This document shows, in pieces, positions 47,539 through 60,800 of a stretch of 64,000 nucleotides of DNA. The stretch is from Stratiolaelaps scimitus. Its lineage: Eukaryota > Arthropoda > Arachnida > Mesostigmata > Laelapidae. A model generated the notes under the pieces. It made no database searches and was not told the origin of the DNA. It was given only the letters and a program-made list of their open reading frames with translations. A program made the translations under genes and the position numbers. Location of the stretch: assembly GCA_019614645.1 (NCBI GenBank), contig JABWDB010000007.1, positions 5,965,501-6,029,500 of the forward strand, written 5' to 3'. Positions within the stretch are counted from its first letter, which is position 1. The number at the start of each line of letters is the position of its first letter.

Positions 47539-48260
47539 AATTACTCTGCTAATTAGAAAGGCTCTCCTTCATTTACCATTGTGTCTAGATTCGTCGTGCT
47601 CTTCCCGGCGGTTTGAAGATAAGCGGAGATGTTTTCCGCTGGCTAGCGAAAATCGATGACGAAAAATGCCTTCATCGCTACTTCTGCTATCTCGGAGCGA
47701 AACCTGAATCATTTGACGAGTGAGTACCTATGGAGAGAATGCTAGAATCTCAGCGACACCTCAGATCGATATTGTTGGTGTACGCGGTGCTTGACAGAAG
47801 CATACGACATCTTAGGTACACCCGACTGTTCAACAGAGACATGGGCTGAGAATTTTCCACGAACCGTTCCTGATGGAACCTTTCTTTGTTTCCTTTTCAG
47901 TCTGGGCCACATTACCAACATGGTGGTAATGCTAGGAGGCCTACCCGAGGATTGCTGGGCCGCGAAAATGTATCGCAGTGGCCAGCAAGGCGGTGTGGAC
48001 GCCTGTCCAACCGAGTGCAAGGATCAACAACTGCAGAAAACTGTCGCCTACCTCGGGAAGCATATCTTCGACAAATCGGGCGACGCCAAAAAGGCTGCGC
48101 CCATCGTCGATGTTAATCAAGTGAGCATTTCTACAACAAGAAATGAGGATTGATCGCCCGTCTGCGCGAGAAACTTATATCTCTCGAAGTCGAACTTCGA
48201 GACCAGCTTCACCGGCCGGCCTTGCCACCCGTGTTATCGGTATACACAAACGAATCATAG
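46274..48260 (+). CDS. Putative secreted Cys-containing protein, copy 2
   Basis: Exons equivalent to copy 1: 46,274-46,411; 47,100-47,360; 47,589-47,719; 47,901-48,120; possible last exon 48,171-48,260. All splice sites and phases are conserved. Exon 1 is identical to copy 1. Exon 2 has three amino-acid changes (PAPSLVG to PAPNPVG; Val to Leu before HQPA), exon 3 one (Pro to Leu after RW), exon 4 none seen, exon 5 one (Pro to Ser). The intron before exon 4 is 310 bp shorter. Cysteines are all kept, so both copies look functional. It is divergent from its neighbouring homeobox gene, with ~3 kb between starts. Confidence 0.7.
47496..47535. repeat. (TA)n microsatellite in copy 2 intron
   Basis: An expanded TA tract in the intron before exon 3 of the secreted-protein gene; copy 1 has only a short interrupted version near 39,996-40,010. 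Confidence 0.9.
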
Positions 48261-48469
48261 ACGAATTCGCCGGATATATTCGTCGGTGACGCACGCGTAC
48301 TCTATTGTGTGGCCCGTGCGTTTCAATCGCCAAATATGTTGTTGTTATCTTTTAGTGTAATGATTTCCTTCGAAGGTTTGTTTCGAACACGTCACGAGTG
48401 CATTACTCCCTGTAACTGTATCAGCCATTGATACGGTCTCAGCCCGCGCGGACATATTTATAATTCGAG

Positions 48470-51400
48470 AATCATTATTCCACGATCGCTGTCAAGGCCG
48501 CCTTGCGTAGAAAATTAATTGTGTGTTGTCCATTTTTTTCTCTCTCGATCGGCTGACCGACATCACGAAACGATTGTTGTCGGACAATTGCCGCGAAAAA
48601 TACACGAGCGATTTGATTGTAACCGACGTGCATAGAAAAACGTGCTGATTCTGAAGCAATAAATGACCAGCGAATATTGATGATCGTCCATAACGACGCT
48701 TGTCATGCGTCCCCTAACTCTGCATTTATTAGTTGACGCTTGCGCGTTTATTTCATCTTGTTATAATGGGTAGACTTGAAAACATAGGGAATGGTAGTAT
48801 ACCTATTATAATGTCCAGTTTGGGAAATCACATATGTCCTCGAAGGCAATCTGTTTCAAGTGATGTTTTGCTGGAAGAAGAAGCTATCTCTTTTTTCATA
48901 TCAAACCCTCAGTTGACGTCGCACGGGGCGGCGCAGGTCTCTTGTACCATTTACTGTGTAGAACGATCGCTCCAAGAAAGTGCCTGTTATGACGGTCATG
49001 CTCGACTTAGCCCAATTTTCTCCAACAGACCTATCCAAGTGGATTTACATGCGGTGTAATGGTAAACGCTAACCTCCCCGTGCTTTACAATATTCAGCCT
49101 AGCTATTATCATGACCTCACAAGGCTTAGTTAAGCAGAATAGCATGGCTCAGATGGACGTTTGGCATCGGGCATCCATTATATTTTCTTCGTACAATAGC
49201 TTCGTATTGTATACATGGATACATGCGTATTATTTTCGCTAGAAGGGAGACTCCGTTCCTCGTTACTTGCCAGATGCTGACGCATCTCTCCAATGATAAT
49301 CTACCACCACAAGCTTCATAAATCTCCACCACAGCAAGTATAGCGTGTCGGGTACCTTTTGAGAGGAGCGAGTAACTTCCCTTCAGACACAACGATGCAG
49401 CACTAATCATTTAGTCTCTTCTCACAGTCAGGCAATCCCCGCTATAATAACAAACATGAGCACATCTCGCCGATGCTCGCACCCCGAAGCGACAGACAGG
49501 AGTGATGTTTTCCGTATGGATTCGGGTACAAATGTCCCCGCCGGGCGGATTCCTGCCCCTAAGCGAGTCTTCTCATGTAGGTGTGCAGATATATGACTGA
49601 GTGCGTCAGCGCTGTGCTGCTGCGAACGGCCGGAGTGGCCCTGTTGGCACCGAGTCGCGCTCTCGAAGTGACGACACTATTGGGCTTACCTCGCTCAGCA
49701 GCTGAGGTCTTTACGCTCATGCTGGGCTCTTTGGCTCATTGCCAACCTCGTGGCCACACGCGACTCGTGCCAACTGTTAGTTAAGCCCCCCCCCCCCTCC
49801 CTCTCGCCAGCTCCTAGGGACACGAAGCTACTTAAGCAGTGGAACGTGATGCGTTTCGTGCACCTGCGTTGGCTCTCGTGTTCAGCCAGCGAAAGCTAAA
49901 AAGCGCGTCATGCCGGGACGCCTTGCCTATTGCATGCTGGGCACTTCGCTAGACTCGCTCAGCGTTCCGCCCATTGAGATTTTGTGCAGCGGGATTTTGA
50001 TGACGACGGCTAACGAGTGCGCAAGCCGCAGTCTTTCAGCTCCCCATTGCGCACACAGCCGTATTACAGGCCGCACGGTGGCGAACTGAACGTGATCGGA
50101 GGGCGGAGCATTGTTGATGGCATGGGTTGATGAATGACAAGCTGTCTCTCCTCGACGGGAAAATCGACAGCGGTACGAACACAAGCCCTGTGGCAGCCGG
50201 ACGACGCTCACTTTTCACTGCGATATCGATAACGATGACTCTGCCGTGTGACTTAGTTGCCGTGGGACTAAATTGTGTGTTTTTCAAGTGTTCATCCCTG
50301 CTCGCGGAATTCGGTTTCACCGAGCGACCCATGCTATGTTACCCATCATTTACAAGCGCTAAGCTAGAAAAATTGTGAAATCTTTATGAATTTGACCCCT
50401 TGAAAAGCTATAGTTCGCACAACAACAATTGAATGAACAATGAACTCTTGTACGTACGTTTTGCTGCGGGAAACACGCATCGGAAATTAGTCGTGCTAAA
50501 CATGTTCTTTACCTATTATGCCTCATTCAATTCATGGGACCCCCCCGGCCCCCCTCGCTCTCTGAATAACTGGGTCATGTAGGTTGTATGCAGCTATCGC
50601 TATGAAGCTCCGCTGAAACGCCGAAGGATGCATATCTTCCTTTTGCAATATAGTCCATGTATGGGAAGCTTCAGCCCCGGTGCTGTATTCTGCACCGGGC
50701 TCGTTGCCCTCAACTAATTCCGCCACTGCTGAACGGCAGGGAAAGTTTGGTTTAAAGTGTTCCTCTGTCAGCCTGGCGGCGCTTCTTCGTGAGACGTCAG
50801 TCGGCCGCTGGATGGTACTGATCCGGGATCACACACACACGCACAGAACGGTTTCGCTGGCTCCTTTGATACCCCTGTTCCCCAAGCGGGTTACCTACGC
50901 AGGCGGGAGGCACTAACTTAATGCGGCTTGATGGTGATGATATTCTAATGAGAGTGGCGAACAAACAGCAACGTGTGGGGTGTCATCAGGATTATCCAGC
51001 TTCGCGGCGGGCCACCTCTCGGAGTTCGGCCTGCCCCACAGGCCACTCGATCTCTTCCATCGAGAGATCGACACCCATAAAGCCGCGAAACACGCCACGC
51101 CTCAATAATGAGAATCCCTTGCATTGAGCATCATTGCCTGCTCGCATTAGCTCGTGTTTAAGTGTTCGCGCTTCGTCGACACAAATACAGCGGGTGTATT
51201 TGTCATCGTGAATACTGCACAGGGGTACCTGAAGCCAATAACGAGATTGTTACACTTTGCTCATATAACGATAATGATAATTAGCGGGATTTATGCCGAC
51301 TACATTAATCATCAACTGTAATACTCTACTGCATGACATAATACTCGAATGCCTACAGAAGTGATCCATAATTCACATTTGCACTCAGCATAAGACCGAC

Positions 51401-52042
51401 ATATGCCCTCTGTATTGTGATAAATACAGTCATCTGAGTGGTTTTCTCTTTATTCTATCTTGTCACTCGGGTAAAATTTGCTTGCACGCATATGGATGTA
51501 GGCATGCTCCGACGACCTTGAAAAGGTCCGTGGTGGTATTGGTGATTTTTCGTGAATATTCTCGTCATGGCGAATATACACAAAGGCAAAAACGACAGGT
51601 CTGGAAACATATTACGTCGATTTATTAAAAAATATGAAAAAGAAAAGCTCCTCACATAGGGTTGTGAGCTCAGCAAAGGTGAGAATTTGAGAGATATGTT
51701 AAATGTAAAGCTTGTGAAATTTTCAATTTTTTTTTGGCCATTTTGGCTCGAATTCGGTTGTCTTTTCGTGTGTGACCGATTGAAAATAATACCGGAAATA
51801 TTTTAATGTGGACCTTGCGTATGGTGCTCGTTAGCTGACTTTGAAGCGGATTCCTATATTCTGCGTTCCCGGAGACACCTCGCAGCCGGTCGTGCGATTC
51901 GCTGCAGCGTAAGTTTGGAGCGCCCAGCACTCCATTAAAACTTAATGTGCTTTCCGAAGCGATGGTGGTAAACTACGATAAGGTGCTACAAACACGGCAG
52001 GTTGAGACGGGAGCGACTGAGTATACCCTGAGTTCTTGACCG
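48470..52042. other. Intergenic, no gene recognised
   Basis: Single-copy DNA to the right of the duplication. An AATAAA at 48,657 could serve the copy-2 secreted-protein gene; copy 1 has no equivalent because it lies outside the duplicated unit. Frames at 48,733-49,059 and 49,126-49,410 show no family signature. A G/C-homopolymer-rich stretch lies at 49,788-49,800. Confidence 0.4.
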
Positions 52043-52216
52043 ATGGCAGCTTTGACACCGGGATTTGACCACGCTAAATATGACAACAGCGTAACTTCAA
52101 TGGGGTACGGCGTCAACAGCGGCAATGCAAGGGGTTACGTTACGCAGGGCATGCGACACCTCCAGCAACAGGGTGACCGGAGCAAGATAGTGGAGTACCT
52201 GCATCAGGTTAACGAA
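52043..52216 (+). CDS. Candidate coding exon, unknown product
   Basis: 58 codons from ATG 52,043 (preceded in frame by TGA) to a consensus donor gtaagt at 52,217, phase 0. The translation (MAALTPGFDHAKYDNS..., GYGVNSGNARGYVTQGMRHL..., KIVEYLHQVNE) is balanced and protein-like, unlike the chance frames around it. It would be the first coding exon of a plus-strand gene continuing right. I could not identify following exons or a family. It does not match the phase needed to continue the copy-2 secreted-protein gene. Confidence 0.4.
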
Positions 52217-55200
52217 GTAAGTGAAACCACACGAGTAACAAGGCGATGAGGAACTACAGAATCAGATGATTGCAACAGGACATCAATCAATAAGTGCAAC
52301 CGAGTAACAGAACAATGAACTAATAAAGTTTCAAATCGGCCAGTGTATAGGGTACCGTCCGCGGGGGCATATATTCACAGGAATGAAGAAGTCTTTTGGC
52401 CATGGCCCTGAAAAATGGACTAGTATGCTCTCATGTATGGCATGAGGGGTGCTCGCACATGGCTTGAATATATTGGCGTCGGCCACTCGGTCCCGCTATT
52501 TGTCGTATTTTAATGGACTGTATCATTCAATTGCGCAGCACTCACGTGATGATGGACCTGTTAAAATGAGCACGGGGCATTTCAAAGTGGACAACGCAAA
52601 TAGCAGTTAACGCCAGCGTTTTTTAGTCATAATGCCCACTGACGCACGAGGTCGCATCCACAAGGCCTTGGTAAAATCGCGTTCACGTTGGTTATGAAAA
52701 TATACCACATTTCGAGTCAACAAAACACTGGCGTTCAATGAAATTTACCAAATCAACGTTCACCGAAAACGTACATATAATTGTGCATAGAAATTTGCAC
52801 GGCAAAGTTCGACCATCCTTCCGTTCGGACGCAGACCGTTTAGCGGCAACATAGCAACAGTTTGTCGACGTACACCATCGCTACGAGGCACGGCAGTTTT
52901 GGCAGTAATCCATGAAAGTGACCCTCATCGTTTCCTAACCATAGCGGACTTCTGAAGAAAATCTCCACCTACCTGTCGCCTCGGCCATATTGTTATTGTG
53001 TGGGCGGATATCCCATGATAGCCCGTGTGGGTGGTGTAGGAGGCAGGAAGAGGCAGTTATTTAGGGCAAAGGTTCCCCGGCCATTCCGAGACAGCTCGCT
53101 GGTTGACGCCGAGAATCGTCGGCGAACGAGTTGTTGAACGGTGGGACGGTGGGCTCGCCCATCCGGAAAATTCCCACGTTTGCCGACATGCGCATACACT
53201 TCACTGTATTGGCCGCCGCAGCAGCAGCAACAGCAGCACATCTACGCCGTAGCGTACAAGTGTTCAAAGGCTTGTGGGACGTGCGGGGGTGGCGCCAGTA
53301 TGAGCGATCATCGTTGTAGCGTGCCTGGCTCTGTACGGACGCCTTCACCACCGCCGCGATAGCAGCAGTAGCAACAGCAGCAGTTGTAGGTAGCAATCGC
53401 GGTGCCGAGACGAGCCATAGTACTATTAGCAGCTCCCGTCCGACGTCTCGACGCCAGGAGGGCTCTCCTTGCGAAGGGTGCGTGCGGTGGGGGGGTACCA
53501 TCTGAGGGAAAAGACAGAGAGATGAAGCTTTCGAACGAAGCCGTTCGCTCCGTTGATGGTTGCTGCCATGGCTGGCTGTCTGGCTAGGTGGCTGGGTTTT
53601 TGCTTCGAGGGTCGCCCGGTCGGTCGGTCGGTTGGCTCGTTCGTCCGTCCGTCCGTCCACCCCCCGTTGGAGTCGGGGGTACATTCGTACAGATGTTTCG
53701 TCAGTTCTCGCTGAAAGGGGACCGATGCAAGTTATTCTCAGTTCCTCTCGGCGCCCCGTCCTCCGCCGCAACGCACCATTACAGTTGTAGCAATACCACG
53801 CGCGCTCACCCATATTATCTTTTTTATTCGTTTTCATATTTTCGTCGTGAGCCTCATATGCCTTGCACCCCTGCTATCGTGCTTTCTTCACTTCGCTGCT
53901 ACTGCTGCTGCCGCTGGCGGCGTTGGCGCGAGCCAGCGAACTGCACTGCTTAGTCTATCCGCTGCTTTTTCATTTCGGGGGCAATTTCAAGTCGACCGCC
54001 ACCACTACCACCACATGCAGGAACCCACCTACCGGCATATCTCACTTAGAACTAAGCGAGCCGCCAGCACAGCGTACGAAAGCGTTTTGCTGCTGGGGAC
54101 AGGACGGCCGCCTGGCCTCGCCAGATGTGAACGAGTTCGAGGTGCGGAGCGAGAGAGAGAGAGAGAGAGATATATAGATAAGGGGGATTGTAGATAGATT
54201 GGGAGCGGAGTCTGAGAAAGGATGACCCTCACGAAACGACAATAAGAAATGGAGGGGAACCCATGTCGCAAATTAATACAGATCCATCTATTAGATGTAA
54301 GTGGGACCAGAAAGGACTGAATGCCACCTTATGATCTGTATCAGAGACGTCATCAGCGACGATGTGAGACAATCTAACAGATAGAGCAAGTGAACTTGTC
54401 CAACTTTGTACTTTCTCCACTTCTGCATGTGCTCTGGCAGTGGAGATAGTTTGGATTATTTTGGCCCCGTGTACGTGTATGCGCTTATTCTAATATTAAT
54501 ATTGATCCGTTGACATAGCTTTCTATTGTGTTCAAATGTTTGTCATAATTCCGAGTATAGCGAAGGCAAGCGTTTTGACTGATTTCCGCTGTTGAATATG
54601 GTAGGGACCCGAAAACAATACATCATACATCTCAACGCGGCATCGAGTTGAAAAAAAAAAACGCACTTGTAGAGACTAAAATGGGTGCACGTCAATTTAT
54701 CAAATGGGATCGATATTGCTGCCTCAAAGGAAAAAACCAAAGGAAATGAATACAACATCACAGATGAGTTATGATAAGCTAGATTACTATCGTATCTATT
54801 TTTCTCTTTGCTCGGACGTAAACTGCTAACTCTGCTAATGACTGGCTTGCCCATGGGTCGCATTGGCATAAATTACAGTTCGAATATACTACTACTACTA
54901 TTCGTAATTGTTCGTCCAAGCGACAAAACGTTCACTTTAGCCTTAAAAATCGCTATGATCAATACTCGACAGTGTCCCTATGGACAGTGTACGCACGGTC
55001 TGCATTGCGTTAAGATATCACGCACGCAGTGGACCTTAGCTCCGCGCCGTAAAATTCATATACCGGCGTAAAATGTTCTCGAAATCATCGACGTCTGATG
55101 TTCGTGGCCTTCAAAGAAATGTCATTTTTTTCTCAGATCTTTCCACACGGAGCGGGACCGACCGACCGTGGCGGGAGTTTCGAGCAAATCGACTGTGGAA

Positions 55201-57074
55201 GCCGCTCCATCACATCACAGTTTTGTGCTTGCTGCCTGACATATACGTTGAAGAGCACCACTGCAAGCCAGGCTACCTGCTCTCTCAATGGCAGAAGGGT
55301 TCACGGGTCGAAGTACTGCCGGGCATCCGTGGGGGTGCAACGCGAAAGAGCCCGAACAGCCCGAGTGGAAGGTTGCCGCCGACCTCTACATTTCGTTTTG
55401 TAGACCGATGGTGGCAGAGAAAGACGGCTGATGCCGCCGTCTACCAACGTCGGCGAGTATATGCCAACGAGATGGGGTTTGGTGGGGTTTCGGCTGGTCG
55501 GGGGCACGGGGCGAGGAAGAATGTTTTCTTTTGCTAGAAGAGCCCATTCTCTCTACCTGGCTATCTATCTATCTATCTGCATGCGTGAACAAGGGACGGC
55601 CGGTCGAAGGGATCTATGGGCGGATCACCAGTCGTGGATCACTGCATAACTCCGTTTCGGGGGGGTGGCATTCGCCTCGTCGGTGGTGGCAAGATGGATC
55701 GAAGCAGACGGCCCGATTCTTCCCACTGGATCCAACTCAACCTGGTCCCTCAGCGCCGGCGTTCCTTGGCGCCTGACGGGTTTGTTTTCCCGCTGTTCCA
55801 CCCCTCTGTGCTTTCTTCTTTCGTTGCTTCTTGCCGTTGTACGAGGAACAAATACATACGCGCATAGGACGGGCCCTGCGGACCCTTAAACCTTCCTTTT
55901 TCACGACTGGACCTATTGTGGGGTATTTCCATATCGTGAGGTATTTGGGGGGCGGGGGTAGCCGGGCAACCACAACAACACAGCACTTGCTGCAGAACTG
56001 ATCGAGGCAGCTTGGGCAAGTAACCGCGGCTACGACGGTGGCGGCGCCGGGTGGCATCGGACGAATTGGAGATCGGCATCCGCATCACATTGAGGTTCGT
56101 ACAAGGCGTCGCACAAACACCACGATGACGGTTGGGGGCCATTCACGTGTCACACTCTTCGCTGCTCGGATGCCAAGCGAAGACGTGACACGTTAGCCCC
56201 AATAGGCAGTGCCCACCCCCTCCACGAGACTTGTCCTACCCCTTCTTGGTCCTCACTTGTCTCGGCGATTTTCTACTTCTTCTTCAACCCGTTCCGTTAT
56301 CGCCGGTCGTCGCATCATCACCACCGTCGCTATCTTCGCGTTGTCATTGCCATGTTGGAACAGACGTGGTCCGCTGCGTAGCTCGAGCACGATATGCGCG
56401 CGCCCCCACACATTCCATCTTGTCAATGTAGTAAAAGGAGGAAGGCCACACACGTCAGCCAACGATTGGCAGACGGGCTCAGGGAAGCTCTTCTTTTTTC
56501 ACGGGGCGCGACCCGACAGAACAGGAGAATAGGGCGAGTCGGCTGACAAGGCCTGGTGGCCTGGTACACATCGCCCTCCGCATCGTCTTCTCCGGGGGAC
56601 ACCTGACGGACGTGCCAATATTACGTGTTCTCACATCCACCCCGCGTCATCTCAACTCCACTCATTGATGCGGGGTTTAACGGTTACGGCCGTATATATA
56701 TATATATATATATATACAGCTGGCATAATCGTTGTGGTTGGGCCGTTGAGCATGTGCGGGGCACACATACCGCTAAAGGATACCCATTATGCATGCCAAA
56801 TACTGGATTACCGCCTTACTGGGGCCAGCACTGCATACGTTCGGGTGTCACAATGGCAGCGACCGTAGTAGGGTGTCTGAATAGTAGGCGTACTCTTGCC
56901 GAGTCTATAACCATGATAAAAAGGTGAGCAAATGCTACTGCGTAACCATGGATTAGGTACTAACCCAATGGTGAATGGTAGTTGCTTTGCATTGGGGTAT
57001 TATAAGCATAATAGTCGATTGTGTGTGACCTTAACGACTTCGTATATGGTTTAATATATAATAGTAGTAAAACT
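52217..57074. other. Non-coding or unrecognised, GC-rich block at 53.0-56.6 kb
   Basis: The 53.0-56.6 kb block has CAG runs (53,220-53,240), (GA)n at 54,150-54,169 and Pro/Ala/Arg-rich chance frames on both strands, the longest being a 258-codon minus frame at 53,061-53,837 with overlapping plus frames. It may be a 5' UTR/promoter region or the intron following the 52,043 exon. No domain is recognisable. A TA tract lies at 56,693-56,716. Confidence 0.4.
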
Positions 57075-57190
57075 TCGCAATCGGAGGAGACAGACCTAGG
57101 TGCACGGGTTCGACCCCCACCATTGTACATGTGCATTTACAAGGGTCCGTCTTATGGCTGTGAATCTGCCCGGAAAATTTATTTGTACTA
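57075..57190 (+). mobile_element. SINE family B, tRNA-derived copy
   Basis: Contains gacctaggtgcacgggttcg then acccccaccattg (a B-box region), gtgcatttacaagggtccgt and a ggaaaatttatttgt end. The order matches the minus-strand copy at 31,212-31,290. Head boundary uncertain. Confidence 0.7.
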
Positions 57191-57626
57191 ATACTTCGGT
57201 CTGGTTCATAATAATAATACTAATTGGAGGACTGCCAATTAGTAAAGGTGATTTGTGATATCTATTTAACAAATGCTAAACACCAAGAGAGCTTTCGATG
57301 ATGAGGCGTAGCAAGGCTTCAAAAAGGGATTGTTTTTAGCACGCCCCAAGAAGCTACAAAACATTTTACACGAGTGCATGTGTATGCTACCCATTCACAT
57401 AAGGGGACCTTCTTGGCTGAAAACACTGGACTGTTTATTAATCGCGTTCTTAAAGTTGGCGGGATGGCAATGTCACAGCCGATTTTCTTTTGGATGAACC
57501 ACATGCAACACGTTCTTATTGTGTGCGTCATTAAAGCGGTTATGTTGAATAAAGACCATTGTGAAAATGTTAGTATGTTGTCAGAGAGTGATCTACACCA
57601 TTGCTGGACGAGGTTATTTTCTGTGT

Positions 57627-57725
57627 CGCCACCGTTGCACACTTGCATCCAAAGGGGTCCGTCTTATGAAACGATGCTGAAAGCAGTTCCGTAGACTTTA
57701 AATGTTTACGGCTGAGACTCGGCTC
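57627..57725 (+). mobile_element. SINE B 3' fragment joined to family C fragment
   Basis: 57,627-57,669 (ccaccgttgcacacttgcat, then aaaggggtccgtcttatg) matches SINE B after its B box. Directly after, 57,676-57,705 (tgaaagcagttccgtagact) matches the block at 18,699. The two blocks may be one composite family or nested insertions. Confidence 0.5.
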
Positions 57726-57858
57726 GGATGTTCCTGCCATCATTGAGTCAATCGGTCAATTGTTGTCCCCGCATCAATGTTTTTTGTCTGCGTATTGGTG
57801 ACAGCTACTGGGAAGCAGCTGCACAGTCCCCTAATAATAGAAGAAAATTAATAATAAT

Positions 57859-57898
57859 AGAAAATTATCATACGTGCTTGTGCACGTAGGATAATTTT
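57859..57898. repeat. Inverted repeat, 18 bp arms, 4 bp loop
   Basis: Arms 57,859-57,876 and 57,881-57,898 pair at 17 of 18 positions around ttgt. It lies in AT-rich intergenic DNA after the SINE fragments. Confidence 0.7.
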
Positions 57899-60800
57899 CA
57901 CAAACTTTTTACTGTTCATAGGAAAATCATTAAGGTAGAACTGAAATCCGGCAAATGATGTGTTAGCTTTTTGGAATTGCGTGGCCAATATCTATACTTT
58001 CCAGCCAGTCTGTATTTGCTAGGTAAATTGCAAAGAGAAGAGGAATATTTGCCTCTTCCGGGAGTCAAGGATCGAGGACGGACTACAAGCTGGGCAGGTT
58101 GATCCTAATGGGTCGACCTGCTAATGGTTCCCCGTAAGCCATTGCTCGACGTAAGTGGTCCCAGGCAGAAGCCCAAGTTAGATACAGGTCCGGGGTGTAA
58201 CTGAGTGTGGACCCCACAGTACCAAGCAAATATCGCGGACATCACGCTTGGTCTGTGGCCAGCCATGTAGCCCTTCACATAAGACAGAAATAGACTGCAT
58301 AAGCAATGCTTCAAATTTCTTCTCGTTTTGTTTCGCTGTTCTCTTAGTTACCCCAGGAGTTACCAGGATCATTCAATGTGGCAGAAATTCCCCATTAATC
58401 ACACATGCACCTCTAAATGAGAAAAACAATCTTTCTGAGAAATCTACCTTGCGCTAGTTATGTAACTCTCGAAGGACAGGGAAATGTTTGCGACATATCC
58501 GACTGCCGAAGAGACGTAATCAATACAGCACCACTCATTAGCATATGTAGTGTTAAAAAAGGCATAGAGTATAAAAACAAAGAAGTCACAAAAGCACTCT
58601 CCTCCTCGGTGTCTGGCTGCCAGAATCGTGATTTACGACGATTTCCACCGTTTCACTGCGTATTAATATAATACACTTTAATTCTCTTTATGTTGAAACT
58701 AGGATGGGGTGTGACGATATTAGGAATCCGATTATAGTAGCGCACCATCATCTATTTAATTTGATTTTAGCGTGCTTAATTAGATGCCGTCTGCAGGTGA
58801 AAGTATTGCATTGTCAGACTCGCTGATCATCAGTGGCGAAGTATGATATTACGGTGAACAACCTGCTCCAGAGTATTCTGTTCATGGCTGAAGTTGGGCG
58901 ACAATTGTCCTCTGCCCTCATTGTGATTGGAAGGCACTTCGTTCAACACTGCAATACTTAAGGAACGAACATGCGTTTTGAAACTATGGTGGGTGTGCTG
59001 TCAGTTTCGAACGTGATTTCGGCCCTGTTGTAGTGGGGGCCAAAGCAAGGCTTTCATTGGCTTGAAATTATAATGTACACTCTATGGGTTGATTTTAGCA
59101 AGTACCATGTTAAGAGGTCACAATCGTATCACAGGATGGGTTAGGTATACAACCAAATAGTGAGCTGTTCACCCGCTGAGGCTCGGTCAAAAAGTTCTCA
59201 AATGATCTGAGTTAGCTGTATCAGCTCACTGTTTTCGGACAGACTTCATAGTCCTACAATGTTTTGCGTTCTACAGATGAGCAAATTCAGCGTGTCGTAC
59301 TAGTCCAGCTCAATTCGTCAATTGTCAATCGAAGTTTACCCCCTTTGTTGAGCCCACCAGATCGACGGGTCTGCTTGGGCCTGGTTTGACCCGAGACCGT
59401 TCGACATTAGAGTTCGGCATTTGGCATCGGCATTCTTACTTCTATCTCCAAGAGGTCAACGAAGTTTCGTGCTTGTGGTCGCTGGCACCGCCCCTCTCAA
59501 TGTCGCTGCTTTCAACGTCCTCGCACCCGACTCCATCTGCGGACTCCCCATTACAGCCTGATTGAACGAACAACCTAGCGAGGTCACTTCAATTAATCGA
59601 ATTCACAATCCGCTGAGTCGTAGCGTATGGCTCCCGCTCACATTAGGTTAATAATGCTGTCGAGAAACGAACAAAGTGGACTGCCTGCCTGCCTGTCTGC
59701 CCCCCTGCTCGCCCAGGCTCTCCGGCTTGACGCATCTGCAACTTCTGTATCTCGTATGTATAATATTGTAGCTGCGACCGCCAGTGCGCCTGTCGTGACC
59801 GCCCTGCGACTAAGGCAACTTCGACAGAATAGTCAACAGGAGCTCACAGCCACGCTGGAGCATGAGTCGATTATGATTTCGCCCCCGCTGCTCTTCTGTC
59901 CCCACCTCCTCACCGCTTAATGAAAGACAAATCAACCGTTATCGAACAAATTCAATTGATTCACAGATGTGACGCTCGACCCAATGACGATCTGAACCGT
60001 CACGGCCTTTGACGTTGACTAGCATCATACTCCAGGCGGAATAGTTGTCTCGCAAATCTCCCCACGCCCTCGTTGTTCGTTCCAATAATCCGGCATAATT
60101 ACGCGCGCATCCTTCCTTGATGTTGCATGTTATGCTGGTACTCAATTACCCCTCAATTCTCTATGCTGTTGTTATCTTGTCGGTTTTGTTTGTGCGCCAG
60201 TTCGCGAGCGATGCGAGTCCACCTCGTTATTCCGCTGGTTCGTTTTCCTTGGCAAATATATGCAAAGAGAAGATGGCTGCTTACACAAGCGATTGTCCGG
60301 CCCCCCGTTTCGCCCACCGATAAAACCCTCGGTCGATGGCGTCCATATAGGACGTATGGGGACGTTCGAGACTGTGGCTCATGCCTCGCCCGCAGCTGCT
60401 TCTTCTGTCTTCATCCCTATGCGTAATACGCTTTCGGCAATCGAGTCTACAGACGACACCGAGACCCCAAGCAGCGGCAAATGTTTGTAGCTACATAAAG
60501 TTGCTTATTATGTAGCTAGCCTTTCGTTTTGCAAACATGGATCTTCCTACCTCGGGTCATTTCTTCGTGAGCATTCTTCCCGACGATCGATGCGAAGCGA
60601 GTTGAGGTAAGACAAGCCCAGACGATTGGTTTATCAGCCTCTGCCTTGTGGCGGTGCTGCGAGTCGGTATCCACTATAGACTTTATACACAGTTTTCTCC
60701 CCGTCTCTCAATCTCTAATATACGTACACACACACACACACACACAGATACTGACTCTCGTTCAAACGTTGGAACGACGACGAACACGCGCGCCTCGCTC

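Larger units (their letters stand above)
41258..48469. repeat. Tandem duplication, copy 2 (7.2 kb)
   Basis: Second direct copy of the unit, joined to copy 1 by three extra bases. It carries intact counterparts of both genes and longer TA tracts (45,966-46,006 and 47,496-47,535). It lacks the inverted-repeat left arm and the palindrome that precede copy 1. Its private segment 44,193-44,589 ends in a ttgaattgaattga tail typical of a LINE/SINE 3' end. Confidence 0.95.

Noticed and set aside
53061..53837. 258-codon minus-strand open frame
   Set aside because: GC-rich, repeat-driven (Ala, Arg, Thr runs from CAG-type repeats), overlapped by several plus-strand frames of similar quality; no domain, and no second exon.
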